A stretch of DNA of 64,000 nt from Sphingomonadaceae bacterium 3R27E2-A (GCA_005503165.1 SCNT01000009.1:1-64000); one strand, 5' to 3'; shown: positions 16,110 to 26,550, numbered from the stretch's first letter. A program made the numbers and translations. Notes: a model not told the origin generated them from the letters alone.

Positions 16110-16627
16110 TGCTCAAACTCTCCCCTTCGGTCCGCCAACGGAATCCCCCCGCTCGCCGTCCAGTTCGACTTCTGAGCGGGCCGGGCTGTCGTCCCGGGCA
16201 AGCTGGCTTGCGGGACAATATTCCAGCGCCGCCACGAGCAGACAGGCTCGTTTGACACTTGTCAATAATCGACCTAGCTTGCCGTCACAAAAGATGAGAG
16301 ACAGGGAGGAAGGCCGGATCAAGCGCCGTTGGCACGGGGAGCGTTAGATAACGGCAATCGTGCTGCCAGCATTTTGACGAAACTTCGAGCTAGGCAGGTG
16401 GAATAGTCGCTCCTCGATTGCAGCCGCTCAGAAGCTGAGATCGTCATGGCAACCGGCCGTGTCGATGCCGAGGGCCGATATATTTGCACCTGGACGAAGA
16501 GGTCAGAGCAGGCGCCGGACGATGATCCCTGCAGACGAGGTACTCGATTCTAGCTCGATCACCCGATATCGAGCAATTGAAAGGCGCATTGAAGCATCGA
16601 CCGCTGCGCAGCGAAAAGGGAGGCGGA
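16110..16627. other. Divergent regulatory region, esterase operon / acyl-CoA ligase
   Basis: About 518 bp between two divergent transcription units. It holds the operator at 16260-16274 and a GGGAGG ribosome site just before the ligase ATG. No protein or RNA gene is recognised. The part from 16280 to 16600 is less GC-rich than the genes and may carry a second promoter for the ligase. Confidence 0.5.
16260..16274. promoter_or_regulatory. TGTCRATWATYGACA operator, site C
   Basis: TGTCAATAATCGACC matches 14 of 15 consensus positions. It is placed in the divergent region between the exported-esterase operon and the acyl-CoA ligase, 150 bp from the esterase start. Confidence 0.6.
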
Positions 16628-18256
16628 ATGACTATCGCGGGGCAAATGCAGCCGACCCAGCTCCTGGTCGGATCGATTCTGGACTATGCGGCGAGCGCGC
16701 ACGGGACCCAGACGATCGTTTCCCGGGAAATCGGCAGCGACAGAATCTGGCGTTACACCTATTCCGGACTCGCTAGCCGTGTGGCGAAACTGGTCAACAT
16801 GCTCGATGTGCTTGGCGTCCAGAGCGGCGAGCGTGTGTCGAGCCTTGCCTGGAACACGCACCGCCATCTCGAACTCTTCTACGGCGTACCCGCATTGGGC
16901 GCAGTCCTGCACACAGCCAATCCGCGCCTGTCGGACGAGCAACTTACATATACTCTAAACCACGCCGAAAGCCGTATCCTCGCATTCGATGCCAATCTCG
17001 CGCCGCTGGTCGAACGAATCGCCGACAATCTCGAGCATATCGAACATTTTATTCAGCTTTCTGACGAATCCGCCGATCTCGGCGGCGGCCGCGAGGCCAA
17101 AGCCTATGAAGCGCTGATTGCCGCGGCGCCGACCGGTTTTAGCGCTCCGGCGATCGACGAGAATGCCGGAGCTTTTCTCTGTTATACTTCGGGGACGACC
17201 GGCGAACCTAAAGGTGTACTCTATAGTCACAGGTCGGTCGTGCTGCACGCCATGGGCGCCGGCCTTGCAAGCGCATTCGGCCTGACAGCCTTCGACAGCG
17301 TGATGCCTTGCTCTTCGCTCTATCATGCGACGGCCTGGGGCTTGCCCTTCGTCGCGCCGCTTTGCGGATCAAAGTTAGTGCTGCCGGGCGATCGCATGGA
17401 TGGGCCAAGTCTTCAGGCGCTGATCCGGGACGAGGAGGTGACCTTTACCGGAGGCGTGCCGACGATATGGACGATGTATCTCGCGCATCTCGATGCAGCG
17501 GGCGAAGGGGTGGGCTCGCTGAAGCGCATCATGATCGGGGGTTCGGCCGTGCCTCGCGCCATGGCCGAGAACTTCAAGTCGAAGCATGGCGTAGATGTGC
17601 TTCAACTCTGGGGAATGACCGAGACATGTCCGCTTGGGGTTATAGCGACCCCGACTCCGGCGATCGCGGCGCTCGGGCCCGACGAGATGCAGGATATTCT
17701 CTGGACTCGCCAGGGCCGACTTCAGTTCGGCGTCGAGGTTCGCCTCGTCGGAGAGGATGGGCAGTGCTGCGACCATGATGGACAATCGGCGGGCGCCCTG
17801 CAGGTCCGGGGACCGTGGGTTGTCGAACGCTATTATCGTCAACCGGCAAGCTGTACCGGCGACGGGGATTGGTTTGACACAGGGGACGTCGCGACGATCG
17901 ACCCGTTCGGCTTCATGCGCATCACGGACCGCACCAAGGATGTTATCAAGTCGGGGGGCGAATGGATCAGTTCGATCGACCTCGAAAATTGCGTGGCGGG
18001 CTGCAGCGGGGTCAAGGTTGCCGCAGTCGTCGGCATCCCGCATCCCAAGTGGGAAGAGCGCCCGCTGCTTGTCGTCGAACCGCATCAGGGCACAGTTCCC
18101 GACGAGGGTGAAATTCTCGAGGCCCTGTCGCTGGAGTTTGCAAAGTGGCAACTGCCTGACCGCATTTTGTTCGACACGGTTCCGCTGACTGCAACGGGAA
18201 AGATCGACAAGAAATGCCTGCGCGATCGCTACGGCGATATTTTCCAGGCCGGGTGA
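16628..18256 (+). CDS. AMP-forming acyl-CoA ligase (FadD/AlkK-like)
   Basis: A 542-residue ANL-superfamily enzyme; the start at 16628 follows GGGAGG. The P-loop [11 protein letters not shown] lies near residue 190. Then come [14 protein letters not shown]5-like [38 protein letters not shown] and the C-terminal Lys motif TATGKIDKK. All catalytic motifs are intact. The overall pattern resembles medium/long-chain fatty-acid ligases of the AlkK type. It activates a carboxylic acid released by the island's esterases for CoA-dependent degradation by the enoyl-CoA hydratase at 35367. Acid specificity is not readable. Confidence 0.92.
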   Translation: MTIAGQMQPTQLLVGSILDYAASAHGTQTIVSREIGSDRIWRYTYSGLASRVAKLVNMLDVLGVQSGERVSSLAWNTHRHLELFYGVPALGAVLHTANPRLSDEQLTYTLNHAESRILAFDANLAPLVERIADNLEHIEHFIQLSDESADLGGGREAKAYEALIAAAPTGFSAPAIDENAGAFLCYTSGTTGEPKGVLYSHRSVVLHAMGAGLASAFGLTAFDSVMPCSSLYHATAWGLPFVAPLCGSKLVLPGDRMDGPSLQALIRDEEVTFTGGVPTIWTMYLAHLDAAGEGVGSLKRIMIGGSAVPRAMAENFKSKHGVDVLQLWGMTETCPLGVIATPTPAIAALGPDEMQDILWTRQGRLQFGVEVRLVGEDGQCCDHDGQSAGALQVRGPWVVERYYRQPASCTGDGDWFDTGDVATIDPFGFMRITDRTKDVIKSGGEWISSIDLENCVAGCSGVKVAAVVGIPHPKWEERPLLVVEPHQGTVPDEGEILEALSLEFAKWQLPDRILFDTVPLTATGKIDKKCLRDRYGDIFQAG

Positions 18257-18681
18257 CCGAATGCAGTACAGAGGGCCTCTGAGAGGACCCGACCCTCGCG
18301 GGCCGGGCACCTTTGTTCCCTATACCACGCCCGCTGAGAGGCCTGGCAGAGGGTGTAGGTCGCTGGGCGGCTGAACGGTCGGTCGAGCTTCGGCTGCACC
18401 GGGAAGGGCTGGATCCGGTATCGAGCGACGCTCTCCGTATCGCAGCGTTCGCCCCTCGGCACCGCCGCACAAAATTTGTAGCTGCCGTGCTACGGCCCAG
18501 CATCCCTCGCTCCCGTCCCGGCTGGCGCCTGGAGACCGCTGCACTGGCGTTGGACGCTGCAATCGGAGGTTGATGACAATCGCTGTTATATTTCCTTCTC
18601 GTTACTGACGCGGCTCCTTCTCCGACGTGTCGCAACCAGACCCTACTGGCCGTGGCGACACTGCTGGCGGGGACCACGACC
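18257..18681. other. Intergenic region without recognised gene
   Basis: About 425 bp between the acyl-CoA ligase and the TonB receptor. GC-rich inverted segments around 18280-18310 could act as a terminator for the ligase, but no clear stem with a T-run is seen. The promoter of the receptor should lie in 18560-18660, where the sequence is richer in AT. No operator of the two classes described elsewhere was found here. Confidence 0.4.
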
Positions 18682-21288
18682 ATGAACCATTCTCTCCCGA
18701 ACCTGCGGGCCGCACTCCTTTTCACCGCGGCCCTGATTCCTCTACCGCTTCTCGCCCAGACCGAACCCATCGACGGGGCGGCCGACCCAGATGGCGATTC
18801 CATCGTTGTGACCGGCCAGCGCCGCGCACAATATGAGGCGACCGCCGAAAAGCGCGACGCCTTCATCGTGATGGACGCGATTTCGTCGGACGATATCGGC
18901 AAGCTGCCCGACCATAATACCGCCGCAGCGCTGCGCCGCATTCCGGGTCTGTCGGTGCAGGAGGATCAGGGAGAACCGCGCTTCCCCGTGCTGCGCGGGC
19001 TGCAGTCGACCTATAACCGCACGACCGTCGACGGGGCGCTGGTCTCGGGCGTCGATTCGTCGGGCCGCACCGTGCCGCTCGACATCATCCCGTCGGTGAT
19101 GGCGGCGCGGATCGAGGTCATCAAGACGGTGACGCCGGAGAATGACGCCAACGCCATCGGCGGCATCATCAACATCGCGACGCGCAGCGCCTTCGATGCA
19201 AAGCGTGCCTTCTTCAACGGCGTCGCTTCCTATGGCGTCTACGAACAGAATGGCGACGTCCGTAACAGCAAGCCGTCCTATCGCGTCGCCTTTGCGGCGG
19301 GCACGACCTTTGGCGCGAACGACGAATGGGGCGTGGTGATCGGCGCGAGCCAGGAACAGCTCGACTACGACATCCCGCAGATCGAGGTCGCGAGCCCGTC
19401 GGTGCGCGAATATACGGCGGCCGGCGCGCCGGTGAACTCGGGCGCACCGAACGGCAACGGCATCCAGGTGCCGACCCAGCACCGCCTCTTCTGGTACAAC
19501 AATACGAAACAGCGCACCGGCGGCAATGTGAAGCTCGAATGGCGCCCATCGGATCGCTTTCGCTGGGAATTGTCGGGTGTCATCGCGCGCACCGAGGACG
19601 ACGAAGAGCGCATCGAATATCGTATCGAACCGATCGGCAACGTCGCGAACCAGACGCCGGCCAGCGGCGATTTCGCGCGCGGCCGCATCATCATCCAGCT
19701 CAACCAGCCGATCACGAAGCGCCTCGTCGCGCTGGGCCGCACCGCCTTCGATTGGGACGCCGGTGAGAAGCTGAAGGTCGACGGCGACGCCGTCTTCTCG
19801 CTCGGCCGCCTGCGCGTTCCCAATGAAAGCATCGAATTCCGTACCCGCGACGCCGATGGCACGCGCTATGCCTTTCACTATGACACGTCGGACTTTTATC
19901 CGGTGTTCACCCCGACGAACGCGGCCGCGGCGGTCGACCCGACCAACTTCTATCTTCAGCAGCAGCGCAGCGACCTTCAGAAATCGCTGGAGAAGAGCGG
20001 CCAGTTCCGTCTCAACCTGACCTATGGTGACGACAGCTATGACGGCGGGTTCAAGATCAAGACGGGCGGCGTCGTTCGTCTGACCGACCGCGAGAACAGC
20101 AACCCGCGCACCGATTATCGCGCTGCCACCGGCTTTACCTACACGCTCGACAAGGTCGTCACCGACGGTCCGACCAAGGCGATCCGCGATCAATTCTACA
20201 TCCCGATCCGCATCGACGCCGACGCTTTCCCCGCTTTCTACGAAGCGAACAAGGCCAACTTCACGACGACGGTCGCGTCGGTCGCGGGCAATTACGACGT
20301 CAGCGAGGATGTCTATGCCGCCTATCTTCAGGGCAGCACCCGCATCGGCAATATCACCTTGCTTGGGGGGCTGCGCTACGAGCGCACCGACGTGTCGTCG
20401 AACGCCTTCCGCGCAGTCGGCTCGACGCTGACCGAGATCACGACCGACGGCAGATATGACAATTGGTTGCCGAGCTTCCATATCCGCTGGGACGTCGCCG
20501 ACCGCTTCGTCATCCGCGGGGCCTATACCAACACGATCGGCCGCCCCGATTATGGTTCGATCGCCGCGACCGAAACGCTTAGCTTCGACGGCAGCCAGCC
20601 GACGCTATCGCGCGGCAATCCGGGCCTGAAACCCCGCGAAAGCCGCGGCTTCGACCTGTCGTTCGAATTTTATCCCAAGGACGGCGTCATCTCGGCCGCG
20701 CTCTTCCACAAGAAGATCCGGAACGAGATCTTCACCCTGTCCAACGTCGAATCGATCGACGTCGGCCGCGGGGTCGAGGATGTGCTGGTATCCGAACCGC
20801 GTAACGCCGAAAGCGCAACGATCAAGGGGCTGGAACTTAATCTCCAGCAGGCGCTGACCTTCCTGCCCGATCCGTTCGACGGTCTCGGCATCAGCGCGAA
20901 TGCGACCTTCCTCGACACGAAGTTCACCTTCCTGACCAGCGTCGGGCCGCGCGTGACCGGGCTGTTCCTGCAGCCCGACACGGTTTGGAACGCGTCGGTA
21001 TACTATCAGAAGGACAAGTTCGAGGCGCGCCTGTCGTATAACTATATCGGCGGCTTCCTCGAAACGATCAACGATACGATCCCGAACGCCGATCAATATT
21101 GGAAGAGCCGCGGCACGCTCGACGCGAACCTCAACTTCCGCCTGACGCCGAACGTCACGCTTTACGCCGAGGGGCAGAACCTCACGAACAAGGGGCGCCG
21201 CGAACTCGTCGGCCCGGGGCAAGCCTATCTCCAGGAATCGGCCGAATATGGCCGCACCTTCTGGTTCGGCGTGGCGGCGAACTTCTGA
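18682..21288 (+). CDS. TonB-dependent receptor (TonB_Xanth_Caul type)
   Basis: An 868-residue outer-membrane receptor with signal peptide (MNHSLPNLRAALLFTAALIP, cleavage after LLA-Q). A TonB-box-like DSIVVTGQRR precedes the plug domain (SSDDIGKLPDHNTAAALRRI, PRFPVLRGLQ, TPENDANAIGG). A 22-strand barrel ends in a terminal aromatic residue (TFWFGVAANF). The plug pattern matches receptors for complex carbohydrates and other large nutrients in Caulobacter and Xanthomonas. Its stop overlaps the next gene's ATG (TGATG), so the receptor and an exported propeller-like protein are coupled. Probable role: uptake of the island's substrate or a related compound. Confidence 0.9.
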   Translation: MNHSLPNLRAALLFTAALIPLPLLAQTEPIDGAADPDGDSIVVTGQRRAQYEATAEKRDAFIVMDAISSDDIGKLPDHNTAAALRRIPGLSVQEDQGEPRFPVLRGLQSTYNRTTVDGALVSGVDSSGRTVPLDIIPSVMAARIEVIKTVTPENDANAIGGIINIATRSAFDAKRAFFNGVASYGVYEQNGDVRNSKPSYRVAFAAGTTFGANDEWGVVIGASQEQLDYDIPQIEVASPSVREYTAAGAPVNSGAPNGNGIQVPTQHRLFWYNNTKQRTGGNVKLEWRPSDRFRWELSGVIARTEDDEERIEYRIEPIGNVANQTPASGDFARGRIIIQLNQPITKRLVALGRTAFDWDAGEKLKVDGDAVFSLGRLRVPNESIEFRTRDADGTRYAFHYDTSDFYPVFTPTNAAAAVDPTNFYLQQQRSDLQKSLEKSGQFRLNLTYGDDSYDGGFKIKTGGVVRLTDRENSNPRTDYRAATGFTYTLDKVVTDGPTKAIRDQFYIPIRIDADAFPAFYEANKANFTTTVASVAGNYDVSEDVYAAYLQGSTRIGNITLLGGLRYERTDVSSNAFRAVGSTLTEITTDGRYDNWLPSFHIRWDVADRFVIRGAYTNTIGRPDYGSIAATETLSFDGSQPTLSRGNPGLKPRESRGFDLSFEFYPKDGVISAALFHKKIRNEIFTLSNVESIDVGRGVEDVLVSEPRNAESATIKGLELNLQQALTFLPDPFDGLGISANATFLDTKFTFLTSVGPRVTGLFLQPDTVWNASVYYQKDKFEARLSYNYIGGFLETINDTIPNADQYWKSRGTLDANLNFRLTPNVTLYAEGQNLTNKGRRELVGPGQAYLQESAEYGRTFWFGVAANF

Positions 21289-22100
21289 TGCTCGGTGCGC
21301 TTGTGCTCCTCGCCTCGACCGCAGCGACGCCTGCCGCCGCGGTTCCGCAGAGCGAGGCGGCCGAGACCGTCCGCCGCATCCCCGCCGCCGAAGCGCGGCA
21401 GGGTGTGGCGGCCGGCCCCGCGGGCATCTACGCCGTCGCGAACTGGTCCATCGCCCGCTACGACCGCAAGACCGGCGAGCGCGTGACACTGTGGGAGGGC
21501 GACCCCGTGCGCTATCCGCACATCAACAGCTGCGCCGTCCTCAAAGGCGAACTCGTGTGCGCGGCGTCGAACTTTCCGGCGGTGCCGCACGCTAGTTCGG
21601 TCGAAATCTTCGATCCCCTCACGCTCGCTCACAAGCGCGCGGTGTCGCTGGGACAGGGCACCGGTTCGCTCACCTGGATCGACTGGCACGATGGCCACTG
21701 GTGGGGAATGTTCGCCAATTATGATGCCAAGGGTGGCGAGCCGCCGCGCGACCACCGCCATACCACGCTCGTCAAATTCGATCCCGAATGGCGCCGCACC
21801 GAAAGTTGGGCGTTGCCCGCGACGATCCTCGAACGGATCGCGCCGATGAGCATTTCGGGTGGCGGCTTCGGGCCCGATGGAAATTTATGGCTGTCGGGAC
21901 ACGATTTGCCCGAACTCTATGTCACGCGGCTGCCCAAAGGGGGCGCAACGCTCGACCATATTGCGACCGTGCCGATGGAGGCCGAGGGTCAGGCGATCGA
22001 CTGGGACGAAAGCCAGCCGGGCGTGCTGTGGGGGATTTCACGCAAGAGCCGGGCGTTGATCGCAATGCGCGTGGCGGCGATCGACAGCCGCGGCCGCTGA
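21288..22100 (+). CDS. Exported beta-propeller-like protein coupled to the receptor
   Basis: A 270-residue protein that starts at the ATG overlapping the receptor stop (TGATG). It has a short signal peptide (MLGALVLLASTAATPAAA). The mature part shows repeating strand units such as GIYAVANWSIARYDRKTG, INSCAVLKGELVCAASN, GSLTWIDWHDGHWWGMFANY and GPDGNLWLSGHDLPELYV. These resemble six-bladed or NHL-type propeller repeats. No catalytic motif is visible. Tight coupling to a TonB receptor suggests a periplasmic binding or processing partner. The family is not named. Confidence 0.65.
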   Translation: MLGALVLLASTAATPAAAVPQSEAAETVRRIPAAEARQGVAAGPAGIYAVANWSIARYDRKTGERVTLWEGDPVRYPHINSCAVLKGELVCAASNFPAVPHASSVEIFDPLTLAHKRAVSLGQGTGSLTWIDWHDGHWWGMFANYDAKGGEPPRDHRHTTLVKFDPEWRRTESWALPATILERIAPMSISGGGFGPDGNLWLSGHDLPELYVTRLPKGGATLDHIATVPMEAEGQAIDWDESQPGVLWGISRKSRALIAMRVAAIDSRGR

Positions 22101-22115
22101 GGCGACCTGCTGCCA

Positions 22116-22129
22116 CCACCCCGGGGTGG
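22116..22129. terminator. Possible terminator palindrome between convergent genes
   Basis: CCACCCCGGGGTGG is a perfect 14-bp palindrome just after the propeller-like gene and 90 bp before the end of the minus-strand DUF1254 gene. It has no T-run. A role as a bidirectional terminator is only suggested by position. Confidence 0.3.
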
Positions 22130-22217
22130 CGGGACGCCCGCGCACCGGTGGCTCACGGTTCAGGGGCGTTTCGGGGCGCAACCCGACGGCCAACGTCGCG
22201 ACCCCTCGATGAAATGG

Positions 22218-23564
22218 TCAGGCAACGCGCTCGATCGCCGGGAGCCGCCATGCGAGCGAACGAAGAGCGGGCAGCGCGAGATAGCCCCGAAAAAGCGGCC
22301 GGAAGGCACCGCCGGGTGTTGGCAGCCAGTTACCGGCCATGGCCGCCTCAGGCGCTTCGCGCTGAAACAATATGTCGATCGAGCCATCGCGATTGGGACG
22401 GATCGACCGGGTTCGGTCACCTATCGAATAGCGGGAAATGGGATTGGGAACGAGATACAGCCGACGGTCAGCCTCTTCACTGTACATTGTGAGCGACCAG
22501 AAGGCCTTCACCGGAACGCCCCCGGGTGGCAGGCGGAGACGGTAGTTCCGGTCGCCTCGCAGAGCTTCGCCATGATCGTCAGCGAGCCCGTGAGCGTAGA
22601 GCGCCTCCTCCGGCGGCAAGGCGGCGAGGCCCACGAGTGCGACACGCGCTCGCTCCTCTTCGTTTTCCCCAAAGTCGCCCGTCGCGTCGGCGGAGTAGCT
22701 CCAGCCATCAATTCTCCGCTCATTGGACGACGCGGCGGCTAGCCGGGTCAGCCCGTCGGCAATCGCGGTGCGCCACGACCGAAGCAGGGGCGCGGGCCAA
22801 TCTTGTGCAGGCGGCATGGCGCCCGAGAACTCGGGAAACCGCCTTGCTCTTAGTGCACGCGGGTCTCCGGGGTCGCATCGATCGAGCATCGCCTTCACCA
22901 CCGCGAGGAAATTTCCGGCATCGGCTATGTCACCTGGCTCGACCGGCAGGATCGGTCCGTCCTTGCGGGTTGCCGCATCCTCGATCCGGATGGCGTCCTG
23001 AAGCGCATTGACCGCAGCGACATCTTCGGGTCCGTCGATCAGAATGCGGATCAACATCCAGACGTCCGAAGTCGCGGCACGAACGGGATAGGCACCCTCG
23101 GGAACCGCGTCATCCGGCCAGCCTGGCGGCAGAATGGCAAACCGTCCGCCCCTGCCTCCCGACGCCCGTGTACCTGCAAAGAAGAAGTTATCGGTGAAGG
23201 CATCCATGAACGCCGCGCTGAAATAACGGTCCGGAATGTCCGGTATCTCGACAACGACCGGGCCGCCCGAGAGATCAATTCGGGCATTGGTGACGAGGCA
23301 ATCATTGTTGACGGCGGTTATTTGCCGCATGGCGGGATCAGACAGGCTGCGCCGACTCATCGGCCTGTTGAGAATCCAGGCCCCTCCCGCAGTCCGCGGC
23401 CTAGCCGAAACATAGGCGGTGCGGGCGAACTCGAAAAGCGGAAAGCCGGCGCAGAAGGCTGCGAAGCGATCCTCGTCCGCGGTCACCGCGGCGACCGCCT
23501 CACCAACGGGAATGACCGCAGCGGCGGCGGCAAAGCGGATCATGTCGCGCCTGGTAAACGTCAT
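22218..23564 (-). CDS. DUF1254/DUF1214 exported protein
   Basis: A 448-residue protein. The N-terminus MTFTRRDMIRFAAAAAVIPVG looks like a Tat-type signal. The DUF1254 region (TAVNNDCLVTNARIDL, VVVEIPD, RYFSAAFMDAFTDNF) is followed by a middle spacer and the DUF1214 region (AFWSLTMYSEEADRRLYLV, NPISRYSIGDRT, GNWLPTPGGAFRPLFRGY). Proteins of this pair are widespread in proteobacteria, often near catabolic genes, with no firmly known reaction. The start at 23564 is preferred; a GTG at 23582 is possible. It is the last gene of the minus-strand set receptor - carboxylesterase - serine hydrolase - DUF1254. Confidence 0.88.
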   Translation of the reverse strand: MTFTRRDMIRFAAAAAVIPVGEAVAAVTADEDRFAAFCAGFPLFEFARTAYVSARPRTAGGAWILNRPMSRRSLSDPAMRQITAVNNDCLVTNARIDLSGGPVVVEIPDIPDRYFSAAFMDAFTDNFFFAGTRASGGRGGRFAILPPGWPDDAVPEGAYPVRAATSDVWMLIRILIDGPEDVAAVNALQDAIRIEDAATRKDGPILPVEPGDIADAGNFLAVVKAMLDRCDPGDPRALRARRFPEFSGAMPPAQDWPAPLLRSWRTAIADGLTRLAAASSNERRIDGWSYSADATGDFGENEEERARVALVGLAALPPEEALYAHGLADDHGEALRGDRNYRLRLPPGGVPVKAFWSLTMYSEEADRRLYLVPNPISRYSIGDRTRSIRPNRDGSIDILFQREAPEAAMAGNWLPTPGGAFRPLFRGYLALPALRSLAWRLPAIERVA

Positions 23565-23651
23565 GATGCGCGCCTGGCCCACGATTGATGCTAAAGGACG
23601 ACGCGGCGGCTGCCGCCGCCGCGCCGAGGTATTGCTCCCTCGGAGGTGAGG

Positions 23652-24890
23652 TCAGGGAGCCGGAGTACGGTTCGCGATCGCAACTTCGATCAAATCCTGC
23701 ATCACCTGCTCGAGCTCGACGCCCTTGCGGTCGCCGCCGGTCGAGATTTCCGTGGCGATCAGGCCATAATAGCCGGTCTGGCGATCGATCCATCCGGTCC
23801 ATCCATAGGCCCCTGGCGAGGAATTGATCTTCGAGGTCGCGCAGGCCGCTGGGGTATCGCATTCGACGAAGGAGCCGAGCGCATATTCCCAGTTGGTCGC
23901 GCCGGACGGAACGAACAGCCGCGGCAGGCCAGCCGTTCGCTGCTGCGTGAAGGCAGTCATGTCGGTGACGAATGTGCCGCTCAGAAGGGCGCGCAGGAGC
24001 TTCGCATAATCGCGCGGCGTCGAGTAGGCGCCGCCGGCAATCCACGGATTGGTCGGGGCGCTTCCGCCTGGATCGTACCAGACCGTGGAGGTCATGCCGA
24101 GCGGCGTTGTCACGTGCTGGCTGAACAGCTCGTGGAAATTGCGCTGACGCGCGGGGCTCGTCCCGGGCTGGATACTGGTGTCCTTCGCCTCGAGATAGGC
24201 GGCCGCGATCTGGATACCGTGCGGCCCGTAGCTGTACTGGGCGCCAGGCGCATTGCCTGGCCTCAGGCTGTCGTAGCGCAGGTCATGGATGCTTTTCGCG
24301 CAATTGTAGAGCGTCCAGGTCGGAAGAAGCTGGCATCCGCCGACCAGCGGGCTCGCATTGAAGCCCGAGGTCATGGACAATGTGTGCTTCAGCTTGACGT
24401 TCTTCTTCGTACCGCTCGTCGTCCAGAAGGCAAGCGCCGGGGCCATGGGATCCTCGAGCGTGACGATACCCGACTGGACCATTCGCATGGCGAGCGCTCC
24501 GGCCATCCATTTCGAAGCCGAGGCGAGCGGGGTTACGCGATCGATCCCGAAACTCCCCTTCTCATGGGTGAACAGATATTCCGGATCGTTCGCGTTGCCG
24601 ACGATGAAGAAGCCGTTCGCGACCTCCGTGTCGGCTTCGATCGCGGCTTCCAGCGCCGTCCAGTCATAGGTATAGCCTCCGACCGTGGTCGACAGGCTGG
24701 CGCTCGCAGCGGGTGCCGCGGCGGTTGCGCTGCCGGATGCCCGGGCCATAGGGGCCTGGGGAGGCAGCTGCACCATCGGGCGGGCGCCGTCCTCCTCCCT
24801 CTCGCCAAGGACGGATTGCGCGGCAATCGCGCCCGCGCCGATCAAGGCGGCACCGGCGGCGCCCCAGACCAATATTCTCCTCTGCACCAT
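23652..24890 (-). CDS. Exported beta-lactamase-fold serine hydrolase, second copy
   Basis: A 412-residue protein starting at 24890 after GGGAGAGACAAT. An N-terminal membrane or signal segment (RRILVWGAAGAALIGAGAIA) is followed by an Ala/Ser-rich linker to about residue 70. The SxxK motif is ASASKWM and the second motif YSYGP. SMTSGFNAS and AGGAYSTPRDYAKLLRALL follow. Several Cys residues in the middle could form disulfides, in keeping with periplasmic placement. It is only distantly similar to the hydrolase at 13020. It lies 58 bp after the carboxylesterase gene. Role inferred: esterase or transesterase on the same substrate class. Confidence 0.85.
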   Translation of the reverse strand: MVQRRILVWGAAGAALIGAGAIAAQSVLGEREEDGARPMVQLPPQAPMARASGSATAAAPAASASLSTTVGGYTYDWTALEAAIEADTEVANGFFIVGNANDPEYLFTHEKGSFGIDRVTPLASASKWMAGALAMRMVQSGIVTLEDPMAPALAFWTTSGTKKNVKLKHTLSMTSGFNASPLVGGCQLLPTWTLYNCAKSIHDLRYDSLRPGNAPGAQYSYGPHGIQIAAAYLEAKDTSIQPGTSPARQRNFHELFSQHVTTPLGMTSTVWYDPGGSAPTNPWIAGGAYSTPRDYAKLLRALLSGTFVTDMTAFTQQRTAGLPRLFVPSGATNWEYALGSFVECDTPAACATSKINSSPGAYGWTGWIDRQTGYYGLIATEISTGGDRKGVELEQVMQDLIEVAIANRTPAP

Positions 24891-24948
24891 ATTGTCTCTC
24901 CCAGCTTCGTTGCACGTCGTCGAAACGGAGCCCGCGGACCCGTGGGCG

Positions 24949-26496
24949 CTATGGAGCAGTGCCCGATGCTTCGGCATGCACCTTCAGAAGATGATCGATC
25001 TGCGCCTTGCGAAAGCCGGAAGCCACGACCGGGTTAGCAGCGAGCAGGGCCAGACGGTCGTCAGCCGCGTCATAACGCGGCCAGTCCGGGACGAGCGCGC
25101 AGCGCGGATTTCCGAATTTTGCGAAAGCCACCCAGCATTCGGACATAGCGGCGCCGAACCGGCGGTCCTCTTCGCCGATCGGTCCCGCGAGCGATGCAAA
25201 ATAGTCCAGCGATCCGAACAGATAGGGAATTTCGGAGCCATGCGCGGCACCTTTCGCCTGCGAGCGACGACCGGCCGCGACATAGTCGAAATGATAGAGA
25301 AAGGAGGGCTTGCCCCGGGCCGTGCGTGCGGCCAGCCACCGCGCCGGCCCGACGAACCAGGCGTCGCCGAGGATCTGGCGTGCAAGTTCGTCTTCGGCGA
25401 GACCAGCGCCATAGGCTGACCGCCCCCCCGCCTGGTCGGCGCCGAGATAGACCATCGCCATCGCGGGCGGCACACCCATTGCGAGGATCACGCTGGCCTC
25501 GTTGCTGTTCGCGCCGACGAGGAGCGGTACATCGACCGGTTCGCCCTTGGCGAGCGTCCGCCAGGGGGCTTCGCGAATGAGCGTCCCGTCGAGTATGGGG
25601 CCTGTCATCTCCCCCGGTGACCGGACTTCGCTTGCGGAGACCAGCGCGGCGACGGGAAGCGCGCGCAAATCGGCTGCCGATGCTCCGGGTTTGGCTCCGG
25701 CCCGGACCGCCAACGCGGCGCCGAGGGCTTCCTGCTGTGCGAGCGGGCGCGGGTCGAGGAGGCCGACACCCGACTGGACGATCGCGCGCGCGAAGAGCCC
25801 CTTGGCCTGCTCCTGCGCGAGGATCGTCGTTACGCCGATCGCGCCGGCCGACTCCCCGAACAGCGTTACCTGCTTCGGATCTCCGCCGAAGGCCGAAATA
25901 TTCGCCTGGACCCAGCGCAGCGCCGCCAGCTGGTCCATGAGACCATAGTTGGCGAGCGCTTCACCCTTTGGCCTGGCGGCGCTGAGCGCGGGGTGAGCAT
26001 AATATCCCAGCGCACCGAGACGGTAGTTGATGGTGACGAGAACCACGCCCTGGCGCGCGAAGGCGGAGCCGTCGAAGGCCGGAAAGACACCCGATCCGAG
26101 AACATGGGCGCCGCCGTGGATCCAGACCATGACCGGGAGTTTGCGCGCATCCTTCGGCCGCCAGACATTGAGCTGGAGGCAGTCCTCGGACTGAAAGTCC
26201 GCGACACCGCCGGCGACGAGGGCGGGCACGACCCGCTGCGGGCAGGCCGGTCCCGGCCGTGAAGCATCGCGGGTGCCCTTCCACGCGCCCGCGCGCTGGG
26301 GCGGACGCCAGCGCAGGCTCCCGGTCGGGGCGGCGGCAAACGGGATGTTGTAGAAGCGGTCGATCCCCGATGCGCTGCTGCCGACGAGCCTGCCCTGTGC
26401 GAGGCTGACCGCCGGCCCCGCGTCGCCTGCGAAGGCGGACGCGGGACAGAGCAAGCCGGCTGCCAGGCAAAGTCCCAATGATAAGCTCAGCCGCAA
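24949..26496 (-). CDS. Exported type-B carboxylesterase
   Basis: A 515-residue alpha/beta hydrolase of the carboxylesterase/cholinesterase family. TTG is the likely start because AGGAGG lies 6 bases before it. Signal peptide MRLSLSLGLCLAAGLLCPAS. The oxyanion region is IHGGAHVLGSG, the nucleophile elbow FGESAGA, and the His lies near AHGSEIPYLFG. The paired Cys of the N-terminal loop (PACPQR, EDCLQLN) are present. It is closely similar to the esterase at 33603. It follows the TonB receptor by 54 bp. Family members here include fumonisin esterase, but no other part of that pathway is seen. Confidence 0.92.
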   Translation of the reverse strand: MRLSLSLGLCLAAGLLCPASAFAGDAGPAVSLAQGRLVGSSASGIDRFYNIPFAAAPTGSLRWRPPQRAGAWKGTRDASRPGPACPQRVVPALVAGGVADFQSEDCLQLNVWRPKDARKLPVMVWIHGGAHVLGSGVFPAFDGSAFARQGVVLVTINYRLGALGYYAHPALSAARPKGEALANYGLMDQLAALRWVQANISAFGGDPKQVTLFGESAGAIGVTTILAQEQAKGLFARAIVQSGVGLLDPRPLAQQEALGAALAVRAGAKPGASAADLRALPVAALVSASEVRSPGEMTGPILDGTLIREAPWRTLAKGEPVDVPLLVGANSNEASVILAMGVPPAMAMVYLGADQAGGRSAYGAGLAEDELARQILGDAWFVGPARWLAARTARGKPSFLYHFDYVAAGRRSQAKGAAHGSEIPYLFGSLDYFASLAGPIGEEDRRFGAAMSECWVAFAKFGNPRCALVPDWPRYDAADDRLALLAANPVVASGFRKAQIDHLLKVHAEASGTAP

Positions 26497-26550
26497 TTCG
26501 GCCTCCTCATTTCTGCTGCCAGGTGCGAAGGCCTCCTCCGCCGTGCCGTG

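Noticed and set aside
18742-20481. 579-codon minus-strand open frame opposite the TonB receptor
   Set aside because: Shadow of the receptor's third codon positions; composition is Arg/Val/Asp-rich with no domain.
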